From NCBI RefSeq assembly GCF_004801315.1, contig NZ_SSNW01000012.1:1-64000 (forward strand): a stretch of DNA of 64,000 bases, in the 5' to 3' direction. Positions 8,412 to 16,554 of this stretch are shown piece by piece (positions within the stretch are counted from its first letter, which is position 1; the number at the start of each line of letters is the position of its first letter). This DNA is from Deinococcus sp. Arct2-2. GTDB taxonomy: Bacteria; Deinococcota; Deinococci; Deinococcales; Deinococcaceae. The notes below the pieces were generated by a model. That model searched no databases and was not told the DNA's origin. It worked only from the letters and a program-made list of their open reading frames with translations. The translations under genes were made by a program, and so were the position numbers.

Positions 8412-9956
8412 ATGCCAATCCAATCCCGATCTGTTCGTCCCCTGACCGTCACGCTTCTCTTGGCCCTCTCCGGCGCAGTGATCGGGTCAGCCCACGCCCA
8501 GACCGCTGGCGGGATTCTGCGGGCAGGCATGCAGGCCGATCCAGTGGGCTTAGACCCACATGTCACCGAGGCCACGTCCACCCGCAACCAGTTGGAGAAT
8601 GTGTACGACACGCTCGTGGCCTTCGACAGCGCGGGCAAGATCGTGCCCTCGCTCGCCACCCGCTGGACGGTCAGCAAGGACAACCTGACGTGGACTTTTA
8701 CCCTCCGCAGCGGGGTCAAGTTTCACAACGGACGCGCACTGGACGCCAGCGACGTGGCCTACTCCATCAACCGGATCAAGAACCCGGCCACCAAATCACC
8801 CCGCATCGGAGATTTCGATTTGGTCAAAAGCGTGACGGCGCCCAGCAAGTCCACCGTAGTCCTCACGCTCAGTAAGCCGTTTTCGCCGCTGCTCAGCAAG
8901 TTGGCCTTTACGCTCAATGTAATCGTGCCCAAAGAGGCCGCCGCCACCCTCAATACCCGCCCCGTGGGAACCGGCCCCTTCCGGTTCGTCGAGTACGTGC
9001 CCCAGACCCGCATGGTGCTGCGGAAAAATCCAGACTTTTGGGGCAAAGACGCCAAGGGCAACAAACTGCCTTACCTCGACGGCATCACCTACAGCTATCT
9101 GCCCGATCCCACCGCCCGCGTCACGGCGCTCCGCACCGGCACGGTGGACTGGATCGAGTATGTGCCTTCTACCGACATCACCAGTCTGAAGGCCAATACC
9201 GCCGTGAACGTGTTGGGTGGCCCCGCCGCCAACTACCGCGCCCTGTTCTTCAATGTGAATGAAAAACCGCTGAACGATCCCCGCGTGCGGCGGGCCATCG
9301 CGTATGCCATCAACAATCAGGAGATCGTGGATGTGGCCCTCTTGGGTGTGGGCGGCTTGGCCTCGGCGGGAACAACCTTTCCCAACGGCAGCTACTACGC
9401 CAAACCAGACCCCAGCTACGGCAAACCCAATCTGGACAAAGCCCGCGCCCTGCTGAAACAAGCCGGACTTCCCAACGGATTTACCCTGAATCTCAAAGTG
9501 ACCAGCACCTACGATTTCCTCCGGATCCCCGCCGAAATCTTGCAGGCGCAGTTGGCCCCCATCGGCATCAAGGTCAACATTACGGCTCTGGAATGGAGCG
9601 TGTACTTGCCCGATATTCTGAAGAAGAACTATATGGCGACCATTTTGGGCGAGAGTGGACAAGGCGATCCCGACGACTATCTGTACACGCCTTTTGCTTC
9701 GGACAGCGGAGGCAACCTGACCAATTTCAAGGACGCCACCATTGACGGCTGGCTGGATCAGGGCCGCCAAATCTCAGACGCGGCTGCCCGCAAAGCGCTG
9801 TATGCCAAGGTGCAGCAACGCCTCGTCGATCTCAGCCCGATGGTGTTCCTCTATTCCAGCACCCAGTACGAAGCCGCCAGAAAAGCCGTACAAGGCTACC
9901 AACACTTTCCCAACACCAGCTATATCGGTCTGCGTACCACTTGGCTAAAACGCTGA
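8412..9956 (+). CDS. ABC transporter substrate-binding protein, family 5 (peptide type)
   Basis: A 514-residue exported protein. Residues 1-28 form a Sec signal peptide ending in SAHAQ. The body matches SBP_bac_5: GLDPHVTEATSTRNQLENVY near the start, then VKFHNGRALDASDVAYSI, RPVGTGPFRFVEYVPQTRM, and NDPRVRRAIAYAINNQEI. AGGAGGG lies just upstream of the ATG. It delivers a peptide, nickel complex or similar ligand to the two permeases upstream; sequence alone cannot give the ligand. A hairpin follows the stop. Confidence 0.93.
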   Translation: MPIQSRSVRPLTVTLLLALSGAVIGSAHAQTAGGILRAGMQADPVGLDPHVTEATSTRNQLENVYDTLVAFDSAGKIVPSLATRWTVSKDNLTWTFTLRSGVKFHNGRALDASDVAYSINRIKNPATKSPRIGDFDLVKSVTAPSKSTVVLTLSKPFSPLLSKLAFTLNVIVPKEAAATLNTRPVGTGPFRFVEYVPQTRMVLRKNPDFWGKDAKGNKLPYLDGITYSYLPDPTARVTALRTGTVDWIEYVPSTDITSLKANTAVNVLGGPAANYRALFFNVNEKPLNDPRVRRAIAYAINNQEIVDVALLGVGGLASAGTTFPNGSYYAKPDPSYGKPNLDKARALLKQAGLPNGFTLNLKVTSTYDFLRIPAEILQAQLAPIGIKVNITALEWSVYLPDILKKNYMATILGESGQGDPDDYLYTPFASDSGGNLTNFKDATIDGWLDQGRQISDAAARKALYAKVQQRLVDLSPMVFLYSSTQYEAARKAVQGYQHFPNTSYIGLRTTWLKR

Positions 9957-9981
9957 GCGAACCTGAGTAACAGCAGACAAG

Positions 9982-10001
9982 GGGCGGCTGAAAGGCCGCC
10001 C
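9982..10001 (+). terminator. Hairpin after the importer operon
   Basis: GGGCGGC and GCCGCCC form a 7-bp GC stem with a 6-nt loop, 26 nt after the binding-protein stop. There is no clear U tract, so termination efficiency is uncertain. Confidence 0.55.
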
Positions 10002-10145
10002 TGTGCTGTGTAGCGTGAGCGGAGGGGCCGGAACAGAGCCCCCAATCGCCGCCCTGCTGCGGCAGCGGTCAACGTGCTGCTGAGTTGCGGCCTCCAAAAC
10101 GAACTGACCCCATTGGCACTGAGTTCTCACGCTATGCCCCGTATA

Positions 10146-10404
10146 GACGACATCCCTGAGCGATCCACCGAAACGCAGAGAGGTCAGCGCTCTGATTAAA
10201 AAGGTCAAACGATCAAACCTGAGCTTTAATCAATCTCCTCAACAAACCACTTCAGTCTTTTAAGAAAGCTGGGGGAAAACAAGGCTGTTTTGGGTCCCGG
10301 TTTCCGACGACACACCTGAGCGGTATGGCCCCCCCCGGACAACATACCTGAGCGGTTACCGACGACACACTTGAGCGATTTTGTACGACACACCTGAGCG
10401 ATTG
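10146..10404. repeat. Five degenerate direct repeats, unit GACGACACACCTGAGCGRTT
   Basis: Copies lie near 10146-10165, 10305-10324, 10337-10357, 10359-10380 and 10384-10404, all in the same direction, with the core CCTGAGCG nearly invariant. A C8 run lies between copies two and three. Multiple short repeats of this type are known at the ends of IS21-family elements, and this may be the surviving end of one; no istA/istB gene is present here. The repeats could also be binding sites. Confidence 0.55.
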
Positions 10405-10535
10405 TCCTAATTTAAACCGTGCTGCACAGTATAGTTGCGCGGCCAGTTGATGATGATCATCAATGGAGTTATTCAAATCTTTTCTATCAGAGAAGGTAAA
10501 ATTCATCAATCACAGCATCAATTACAGGGGGCTGC

Positions 10536-10682
10536 GTGACTGGCAAACTTACCCGCTTCGACGAACTGAACTTGTCACGGCTCAATCTGATCTCCGCTGT
10601 CGATCAGGCCGAGGTCACGGAATGGGACGTGAGCTTGCCTCGGTTTCGCGGCTCTTCCGCACTCCCGGTGCCGCGGGTTTAC
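10536..10682 (+). pseudogene. 5' fragment of an unidentified gene, cut by IS1182-type sequence
   Basis: A GTG start with AGGGGG six nt upstream opens a plausible coding frame (TGKLTRFDELNLSRLNLISA, then VDQAEVTEWDVSLPRF). About 50 codons in, it runs into the 3' end of the IS1182-family remnant, where the translation becomes random. I infer truncation by that insertion. The family is not recognised. Confidence 0.4.
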
Positions 10683-11660
10683 TCAGGCACCCTGTGCCAG
10701 AAGGCGTGTGAATGCGGATACGCGAGTTTTAGCGCGGGGACATCCAGCCAGATGATCCACGACCCGAAGCACATTCAGCGCTGAGGCAGTGGAGAGGTGT
10801 TGCAGACGCGTTGTAGCCAGCCCGTAATAGCGTGACCGGCGCATGCCGGTCACCCGCACGCCGACAGATAGGGTTCCTTCGACTCCAGCGCGTGTGGCGT
10901 ACAGGGCCGCAAACTCCTGGGTCTGCGCCCAAGAGCGCCACGCCAACACTGCCAGGTGCCGCTCCTGTCCTTGAATCGTGACAGTACGCCGTGCCGCTGT
11001 GGTGCAGTCCACTTTGAGGGCACAGTTCTTGCCCTGCGTGCCTGAGAACTTGATGCTGACTCCGGCTCGTTGGCGGGCCTCCAGTGCGTCCGTCCAACTC
11101 GCACTGATCCGCAGGTCAGTATCTGTGCCTCCCAGTCGATCTTGAACTGCTCTGCTGCACATCCCTTTCCAGCCTCCGCTTGCCACCGCTCATCTGATCG
11201 GGCCGGCCCGATCAGCTTCAGCGGGTGAGCCTTCTGCTCGCTCACCCGCACCCCGGTGCTGAGATCGCCCAGATCCACCAGATGCGACTCAGGCAACAAC
11301 ACTCTTGCCGCCAAGTGATGATGTCCGTCTTCCAACACATCAACATTTTGGGTGGTGGCAGGACACGTCTCTCCATGGGTGATCAGCCGCCGCAGGTCGG
11401 GATCACACCTCTACCGGGAGATGCACTGTGTCGCCGACCCACGACGCCCTGCGCTTTGTGCTGGATCGGGCGTCAACATCATCGGGCGAGCTCACGAAGT
11501 CGGCGCTCGGCGGAAGTTCATCTCCCGTCCGCCACCGCAGTCTTCCCGCCTCAGGATGGGTGAAGTTCTGGAGCCAGACGTTCCACAGGACGGGGCTGTG
11601 ATTCACCAGCCTGCCGTCTGGGCAAGAGCATCCACGCGGGCCAGCCTGTTCTCATAGACT
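10683..11660 (-). pseudogene. IS1182-family transposase remnant, frameshifted and 5'-truncated
   Basis: Reading leftwards from about 11660, the familiar order of IS1182 transposase motifs appears in successive frames: GDELPPSADFVSSPDDVDAR with WVGDTVHL, then LRRLITHGETCPATTQNVDV, then LPESHLVDLGDLSTGVRVSE with QFKIDWEAQ, and finally RAGVEGTLSVGVRVTGMRRS with YYGLATTRLQHLSTASALNV. At least two frame changes are needed and the N-terminal third is missing, so it is inactive. Its left end cuts the gene fragment starting at 10536. Confidence 0.8.
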
Positions 11661-11727
11661 GTTTCAAACCTGGCTTTGACTCAAGCGATACGTCGCCTTG
11701 AGTGAATCGTGACAACTGATTTTTCCA

Positions 11728-11790
11728 CCCCTGCTCGCTTTAGCCCTCTGCCTCGGCGGGTGGCGTCTGTCCTCTAGAGCCTGCCCATGA
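11728..11790. repeat. Copy 1 of a ~60-bp degenerate repeat
   Basis: This stretch and 12585-12646 share the core CTCTGCCTCGGCGGG with similar flanks, and both lie directly before an ATG on the plus strand. Read backwards, both produce the peptide PPRQRAKA, which explains two look-alike minus-strand frames that I do not call as genes. Confidence 0.5.
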
Positions 11791-11966
11791 ACAAGACCCC
11801 CGCTTCCGCCTAGGCAACCGAGGGCGAAAGCGTCGCCGTTCACACCCATGACGGCACCGCCTGCATGACCAAGAAGGGCCAGTTGTCCGGCCGCTATGAC
11901 TGCCGTGCCCACACCACCCCGCCTGCGGAGTTCATTCTTGCCGATGAGTCTGGTCTGGGCTGTGCC
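11787..11966 (+). pseudogene. Small open frame with an in-frame TAG at codon 9
   Basis: ATG 11787 gives MNKTPASA and then TAG at 11811. The same frame continues with protein-like sequence (ATEGESVAVHTHDGTACMTK, then RYDCRAHTTPPAEFILADES) up to the end of the convergent DUF1579 gene. It may be a decayed small gene, or translation may begin at ATG 11865. The family is not recognised. Confidence 0.3.
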
Positions 11967-12398
11967 TCACGTCCTTCTGGTCATGTGGGCGGTATACCCG
12001 CCACCGGGCCACTGCCACCCGCCAGTGACGCTCGAACCATCTGCACTGAACGTTCCCTGGTAAAACGCCGGAGAATCCCGGTAACTGCCCCAGATGGTGA
12101 GTGTGTCCTGGGCAATCTCGTAGACATAATCGAGGGTCATGCCGTCCGTAAAACTGTAGACCCGTGTGCAGATGTCGTCTGAGGGCTGACCTTCAAAAGG
12201 GTGGAGATGCCCGATCATCTCAAGGCCTTTGATGCTCCTGCCATGGTGCAGGAGGTCAAAATGCTGCACGAGGAAAAACCTGCCCTCCGTCCACTCATAC
12301 CGCACCTGTCCCGTGGCGTCCCCACTGATGTCCCAGGTGCCGACCAGACGCTGCAGAGTGTCGAGATCCGGATGGGGTTGAAGCGCTTCTTGGGTCAT
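11967..12398 (-). CDS. DUF1579-family protein
   Basis: A 143-residue cytoplasmic protein. The N-terminal HPDLDTLQRLVGTWDISGDA and the following strands (VRYEWTEGRFFLVQHFDLLH, GLEMIGHLHPF, LTIWGSYRDSPAFYQGTF) match the DUF1579 / small calycin-like beta-barrel family. The ATG at 12398 is favoured because a perfect AGGAGG sits 6 nt upstream. Its biochemical role is unknown; such barrels often bind a hydrophobic ligand. It stands alone between short unidentified frames. Confidence 0.8.
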   Translation of the reverse strand: MTQEALQPHPDLDTLQRLVGTWDISGDATGQVRYEWTEGRFFLVQHFDLLHHGRSIKGLEMIGHLHPFEGQPSDDICTRVYSFTDGMTLDYVYEIAQDTLTIWGSYRDSPAFYQGTFSADGSSVTGGWQWPGGGYTAHMTRRT

Positions 12399-12584
12399 GT
12401 CGATCCTCCTGGGATAAGCCTGAGAACAGCCAAAGCTCGGATGGCTGTTCAGAGTGTAGGCCACCTGGAGCCGCCACCCCACAGCGCACAGCCATTGGCT
12501 TGTTGCTCTTATCAAGCGTCGAGCACCCGGCGTTGACCCCAGCCATCGGTCACTGCACGTGAAACGTACCAGCCGGGTTCCTCA

Positions 12585-12646
12585 CCCCTCTCTGCCTTGG
12601 CTCTCTGCCTCGGCGGGCTGCCCGTTGCTCTGAAGGCGTAATTATG
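12585..12646. repeat. Copy 2 of a ~60-bp degenerate repeat
   Basis: Partner of 11728-11790 (core CTCTGCCTCGGCGGG). Like copy 1 it ends at an ATG, here 12644. Confidence 0.5.
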
Positions 12647-12856
12647 ACCCAGCGTGAACCCGTGCCACCCGCCTGTTGGCCGGCCGTCAACCGGCCCACT
12701 CCCGCCGCAACGCAAGCGCCCGAACGCCTGAATCTGTCTGGATCAGCTCCTCGTCTCACTGACCCGCCGGGTGCTGGCTCCCCGGATTCAGGTCGGCCCC
12801 ACCATTTGTCCGACTCCCCGCACTCAAATAAATGTCCACCAGTACCGCCGCCTTAA
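12644..12856 (+). CDS. Short proline-rich open frame, doubtful
   Basis: A 70-codon frame (start TQREPVPPACWPAVNRPTPA) follows the second repeat copy. It is rich in Pro, Ser and Arg, has no recognisable domain and overlaps the next frame by 25 nt. It may be only a leader region for the 91-residue protein downstream. Confidence 0.2.
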   Translation: MTQREPVPPACWPAVNRPTPAATQAPERLNLSGSAPRLTDPPGAGSPDSGRPHHLSDSPHSNKCPPVPPP

Positions 12857-13107
12857 GCAGGCCATTCAAGCTCGGGGCCGGCAGTCAAGCCCGCCGCGAT
12901 GTGGACGCGCTCTACAATCTCGCGCCGTCCGCCGCCGCACACCCGAATCTGGCGCTGAGCTGGCATGGCTACGTCACCGGGGGGGGCCTCTCCGACGTGT
13001 TTTTCCAGCATTCCAGCGGCACCATGCAGTTCTCGCCCCACCGCAACGGCGACCTGCGGGAAGCGGTGTTGGCAATCTACGCGCTCTGCAGCCTGACCGG
13101 AGTGTGA
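12832..13107 (+). CDS. Hypothetical 91-residue protein
   Basis: The translation has a balanced, globular-like composition (RDVDALYNLAPSAAAHPNLA, then SWHGYVTGGGLSDVFFQHSS and GDLREAVLAIYALCSLTGV). There is no signal peptide or membrane segment. A U-rich terminator-like site follows within 100 nt. I do not recognise the family; the well-formed C-terminal helix and the codon pattern argue that it is real. Confidence 0.5.
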   Translation: MSTSTAALSRPFKLGAGSQARRDVDALYNLAPSAAAHPNLALSWHGYVTGGGLSDVFFQHSSGTMQFSPHRNGDLREAVLAIYALCSLTGV

Positions 13108-13163
13108 GAACACCGGTGTTGACATGCTGCCCTGGCCGGAGTCACCGAAAAACCCTGAATGAA

Positions 13164-13199
13164 GTGCATTTGCAGCTCTGCGGTGCGCTTTTTTCTTTT
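13164..13199 (+). terminator. U-rich terminator-like site
   Basis: A weak GCAG/CTGC stem is followed by TTTTTTCTTTT (13189-13199), downstream of the 91-residue hypothetical gene. Confidence 0.45.
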
Positions 13200-13361
13200 G
13201 GCGCTTTGGAGGTCGGCCCACCGTCCGTTAACACCCCAGGTTAGGGATCACTTGGTAACCACACATTTCGAGTTGGTTGGCGGCATCGCTCAGGGCTGTC
13301 AGAACCACGAGGGTCTCATCGGCGTTGTAGCGCCTAGATTTACTCTGCATCGGGTTGCAAG

Positions 13362-13390
13362 GCCCGCATCGGATTGCGGGCTTTCTTCTT
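13362..13390 (+). terminator. Intrinsic terminator
   Basis: GCCCGCA (13362-13368) pairs with TGCGGGC (13375-13381), followed by TTTCTTCTT. No clear plus-strand gene directly precedes it, so a small or decayed transcript may end here. Confidence 0.6.
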
Positions 13391-13740
13391 AGAGGTGGAA
13401 CCGAATGCAACTGGAAGACGGGATGGGATGACACCACCCACCTCCCAACCGCCCCCAAACAACACTGTTCCCGCCCGCGCTCTCGGCTGCTGGGCGGCTT
13501 CTTTTGGCCTCGCTTTCGCCGGGAGGCTCTTGATCTGTACGCTCGCACGTCCGCCCTGGGCTGTGGCTCAAGGCTTTCTCCTCGCTCCCACTCTTGAGGT
13601 GTGTTTCATCCTGTAATCCAGCGAACTTTCCCAGGGGTTCTACTGGAGAAGATAGTGCCCGTATGGATCGCCGCATTCCTCAAACAGAGCTGACCAAAGG
13701 ATCCAGGTTGGTGACTACTTAGCAGGGGATCTGGACGCGG

Positions 13741-15143
13741 GTAAGCGGATAGAGTAGGGGCATCTCTGACGATGCCTGCCCAAACTGCACCAAACTTGAA
13801 GCTCAGCTTGCCGAAGTGCTCGCTGAGCTTCAAGAGGTCAAGGCACGACTCAGTCTGAACAGCACGACCTCGCATCAACCTCCGAGCCAGGACAAGCCGT
13901 GGATCCCAAAGAGTGAGCGCCAGAAGACCGGCCGGTCTTCTGGCGCTCAAGTGGGTCACCCAGGCAAGACATTGAAGATGATCGAACACCCAGACGAGGT
14001 CGTGACGCTCCCCGTCACTGGGCACTGTGGATGTGGTCAAGCCTGGGATACGGTGACGGTCAGTGATGAACTGGCGCGGCAGGTCCTCGACCTGCCCAAG
14101 ATTCGTCTGCATGCAGTGGAATACCGTGCCCAAGTGAAGGTCTGTCCAACCTGTCATCACCGCGAGCAGGCTGCCTTCCCCACGCACGTTCCGGGTCAGG
14201 TGCAGTAAGGTCCCCGTATGCACGGTCTGGCCACCCTGCTGAACGTCGTGCACTTCGTTCCCCTGAAACGCACCTCGAACATTCTGGAGGCCATCTGTGG
14301 AGCCAAGCTCAGTGACGGCACTATCGCCTTGGGTCTGACTGTGGCCGCTGGGCGTCTGGCCGCTTTTGAGACAGAGCTCAAAGCCGCGCTGCTGAATCAG
14401 CCCGTCCTCCATGCGGATGAGACCGGCAGCAAGGTGAAGGGGAAGTTGGCTTGGATGCATGTGGTGAGCTGCAAGCAGCTCACGCTATACGGGCATCACG
14501 AGCAACGAGGGTACGCGGCCCTGAAGGACATGGACGTCCTTCCCCGCTTCAGGGGCACCCTGATGCATGACGCTTGGAGCACGTATTTCCAGCTTCCTGC
14601 ACAGCATGCCCTGTGTAACGCCCATCTCCTCAGGGAGTTGAGGTATCTGGCCGAAGGGCATGAGCAGACGTGGGCAGCGGAACTACGTAGCGCCATGCAG
14701 CGCGTCTATCACGCGAACAAAGCAGGCACACTGACTTCAGAAGGAAGAGCGGTGTTCTTGCAACAGTTTGATGCTCTGGTGCACTTGGGGTTGGAGACCA
14801 ACCCTAGAGCCCAATCCATCCTCGGACAGCGGGGCCGAGTGAAGCAGACCCGTGGACGCAACTTGGCGCTGCGGTGCCAGCGGCACCGCGAGGCAATACT
14901 GCGCTTTCTTGACGACGAACAGGTGCCCTTTGACAACAATCAGGCGGAGCGGGACATTCGAATGGCTTGTGTCAAGCGCAAAGTTTCCGGCGGCTTTCGC
15001 TCAGCGGAGGGTGGTATGAACTTTTGCCGCATTCGTAGCTATACTTCGACGCTGTATAAGCAAGGTAGGAATCTTTGGGATGGTCTTGTGAGCATCTTCC
15101 GCAACGACATCCTTATGCCTAACTTCTCGTAATGAGCAGTTAC
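13741..15143 (+). mobile_element. IS66-family insertion sequence, transposase only
   Basis: The left end GTAAGCGGAT matches the usual IS66 terminus. An imperfect inverse, GAGCAGTTAC, ends at 15143 just after the transposase stop. Only the TnpC-type transposase frame is present; the accessory TnpA/TnpB genes of larger IS66 elements are absent. No 8-bp target duplication is evident, so the right boundary is tentative. Confidence 0.6.
13762..15132 (+). pseudogene. IS66-family transposase with one in-frame stop
   Basis: One reading frame encodes the whole transposase: a zinc-ribbon-like N-terminus ([20 protein letters not shown]), a second cysteine cluster (GHCGCGQAW, then VCPTCHHRE), the catalytic region ([20 protein letters not shown], later [11 protein letters not shown] and [20 protein letters not shown]) and the terminal glutamate region ([20 protein letters not shown], then [11 protein letters not shown]). 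A TAA at 14206-14208 interrupts it where relatives have Tyr in a QYGP motif, a one-base change from TAC or TAT. Otherwise the frame is intact, so inactivation looks recent. The start may be GTG 13816 or an upstream codon. Confidence 0.85.
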
Positions 15144-15178
15144 TGAAAAAGTTTAAAGACCTTTATTAAAGGAAAGTT

Positions 15179-15592
15179 GTGACAAAAATACTTCTATCTG
15201 ACTTTCTAACCTCAGAAATTTCTATAAAGGGCAGTACTAGTTTAAAAGATTTTCAAAATATGTTCGAAGCCGTATTTAACGTTCATCCAATGGAGGACGG
15301 TACAATTCAGGTTTCTGATAGAAACATAGTTGCTTTTTTTGATAAGACAGGCCTATACAGATTTGAGATACTCGTCATTGACGGCCCATACTCTGATGCT
15401 ATTGATATGCAAGGATTGAGACTTGAAGAAGAAAGAGAAATTATTGTGTGGCTCCATGAAAAAGATATTTGTTTTAAGGAATTGGTTTTAGAATCAGACG
15501 AAACAGGCGTGACTTACCAGATTACTTTTCCCAGTAAAGCTGATGCCATCATCATTTCTGGTAAAGTACGAAGAATTGCTAAAAGTTACTAA
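15179..15592 (+). CDS. AT-rich hypothetical protein of foreign appearance
   Basis: A 137-residue protein from GTG 15179, with AAAGGAAA upstream. Base composition is far more AT-rich than all neighbours, with many Ile, Lys, Asp and Phe residues (FLTSEISIKGSTSLKDFQNM; later REIIVWLHEKDICFKELVLE). The secondary-structure feel is alpha/beta, with no signal peptide. It follows an IS66 element by 36 nt and is ended by a strong hairpin. Small, acidic, AT-rich orphans next to IS elements are often immunity or accessory proteins, but I recognise no family, so function is open. Recent transfer is likely. Confidence 0.65.
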   Translation: MTKILLSDFLTSEISIKGSTSLKDFQNMFEAVFNVHPMEDGTIQVSDRNIVAFFDKTGLYRFEILVIDGPYSDAIDMQGLRLEEEREIIVWLHEKDICFKELVLESDETGVTYQITFPSKADAIIISGKVRRIAKSY

Positions 15593-15611
15593 TAGAATGA
15601 AAGATCTCAGA

Positions 15612-15652
15612 TAGCTACTCAGCACGAGGCCGAATCTTGTGCTGAGTAGCTA
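15612..15652 (+). terminator. Perfect 14-bp hairpin after the AT-rich gene
   Basis: TAGCTACTCAGCAC (15612-15625) is exactly complementary to 15639-15652, with a 13-nt loop. It lies 19 nt after the stop of the AT-rich gene. There is no U tract, so it may act as a bidirectional or factor-assisted terminator. Confidence 0.5.
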
Positions 15653-15658
15653 CCCAGG

Positions 15659-15838
15659 TTGTACGTTCGGAACGGCTGGGCACGCCTCCCGGTCACGGTC
15701 TTGGACGTCACGGAGGAACGCATCATCGTGTGCAATGGGGCAGGCCTCCGGGAAGAATATTTACGTGATGGCCGTGAGGTCTTGTGGGCCATCCAAAGTT
15801 TTGATGCTGTTTCCGCCAGTTATCTCAGTTTGAACTGA
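15659..15838 (+). CDS. Possible 59-residue protein or gene fragment
   Basis: From TTG 15659 the frame reads LYVRNGWARLPVTVLDVTEE, then RIIVCNGAGLREEYLRDGRE and VLWAIQSFDAVSASYLSLN, with convincing protein-like composition. A TAG lies 12 nt upstream and a terminator directly after. It may be a short gene, or the tail of a longer gene replaced by the AT-rich insert and the IS66 element. The family is not recognised. Confidence 0.4.
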   Translation: MYVRNGWARLPVTVLDVTEERIIVCNGAGLREEYLRDGREVLWAIQSFDAVSASYLSLN

Positions 15839-15854
15839 TTTTCATTCACGTCCA

Positions 15855-15889
15855 CCGCCCACGCACTCGGGGGCTGGGCGGTTCTTCTT
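15855..15889 (+). terminator. Intrinsic terminator
   Basis: CCGCCC (15855-15860) pairs with GGGCGG (15876-15881), followed by TTCTTCTT. It ends the short frame at 15659-15838. Confidence 0.65.
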
Positions 15890-16033
15890 GGCCGATGTGG
15901 GGAGGCCCTGCCAAGAGGCCCACCGACACAGACGGCAATCCTCCTGATCCACTCGATGTTTGCTGAGACAGCGCAGGCAGCGTGGTCGGTCAGGTCATCA
16001 GATCCCCATCACCTCCGGCGACAATGTTGAGCC

Positions 16034-16453
16034 ATGCGATTTCTCCTGCTTCCCTTCCTGCTGCTCGCCAGCTCTGCCACCGCACAAGCTGTCCCCGCTC
16101 CCTTGAACGGCATCTGGCAACTCAACGACCTGACGGTCTTCGGGAAGGCCCAAACAGCTTTGCCCTCCACCCAATTGGTGATCTCTGGCGGGCAACTGCG
16201 CGGCATGATCGGCTGCGGCACGTACTCCGGCACCATCGCCGCCGCAAACAATCAGATCAAGCTGCAGGTCACACCATTGCCACCCCGTGCCAATGAGCGG
16301 TGTCTCTACGCCCTGCCTGGAGCCTTTCATGGGGCCTTAAATGCTTCTGGGCACTACATCATCAGTGGAGACACCCGGGTTTTGGTACTGTTTTCCACAA
16401 CGACTCGGCTCACGTTCCAGCGCATCGGCTACGTGACCCCAGTCAAGCCCTAG
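16034..16453 (+). CDS. Secreted META-domain (HslJ-like) protein
   Basis: A 139-residue exported protein. Residues 1-20 are a Sec signal peptide (MRFLLLPFLLLASSATAQA). The mature part has META-domain features: LNGIWQLNDLTVFGK near the start and GGQLRGMIGCGTYSGTIAAA around the conserved GC-xY strand, then NERCLYALPGAFHGAL. Length fits one META domain. Family members are small secreted or lipid-anchored proteins of unclear function, some linked to stress resistance. A very strong hairpin follows, shared with a convergent gene. Confidence 0.8.
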   Translation: MRFLLLPFLLLASSATAQAVPAPLNGIWQLNDLTVFGKAQTALPSTQLVISGGQLRGMIGCGTYSGTIAAANNQIKLQVTPLPPRANERCLYALPGAFHGALNASGHYIISGDTRVLVLFSTTTRLTFQRIGYVTPVKP

Positions 16454-16475
16454 ACCTGCTGAACTGAAGACAGAT

Positions 16476-16516
16476 ACACCGAGACGGCCCGCAGTCAGAG
16501 CGGGCCGTCTCGGTGT
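16476..16516. terminator. Bidirectional 17-bp hairpin between convergent genes
   Basis: Arms at 16476-16492 and 16500-16516 are perfectly complementary (ACACCGAGACGGCCCGC and its inverse) around a 7-nt loop. It lies between the META-domain gene and the convergent minus-strand frame ending at 16555, the usual place for a shared terminator. Confidence 0.7.
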
Positions 16517-16554
16517 AGAGCGTGATGGAGGGAGCCAGTGTTGATCCATGCGAC

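Noticed and set aside
10146..10404. CRISPR array
   Set aside because: The repeats are degenerate and almost adjacent, with no regular unique spacers and no cas genes nearby.
11664..11912. Minus-strand 82-codon frame
   Set aside because: Its PPRQRAKA stretch comes from the repeat shared with 12585-12646; composition is not protein-like and it conflicts with better plus-strand signals.
12644..13107. One fused protein from 12644 to 13107
   Set aside because: The two frames differ and overlap by 25 nt; no indel would join them into a recognisable family.
15612..15652. Attachment site or tRNA-like hairpin
   Set aside because: The stem-loop has no cloverleaf or integrase context; a transcript-end hairpin is simpler.
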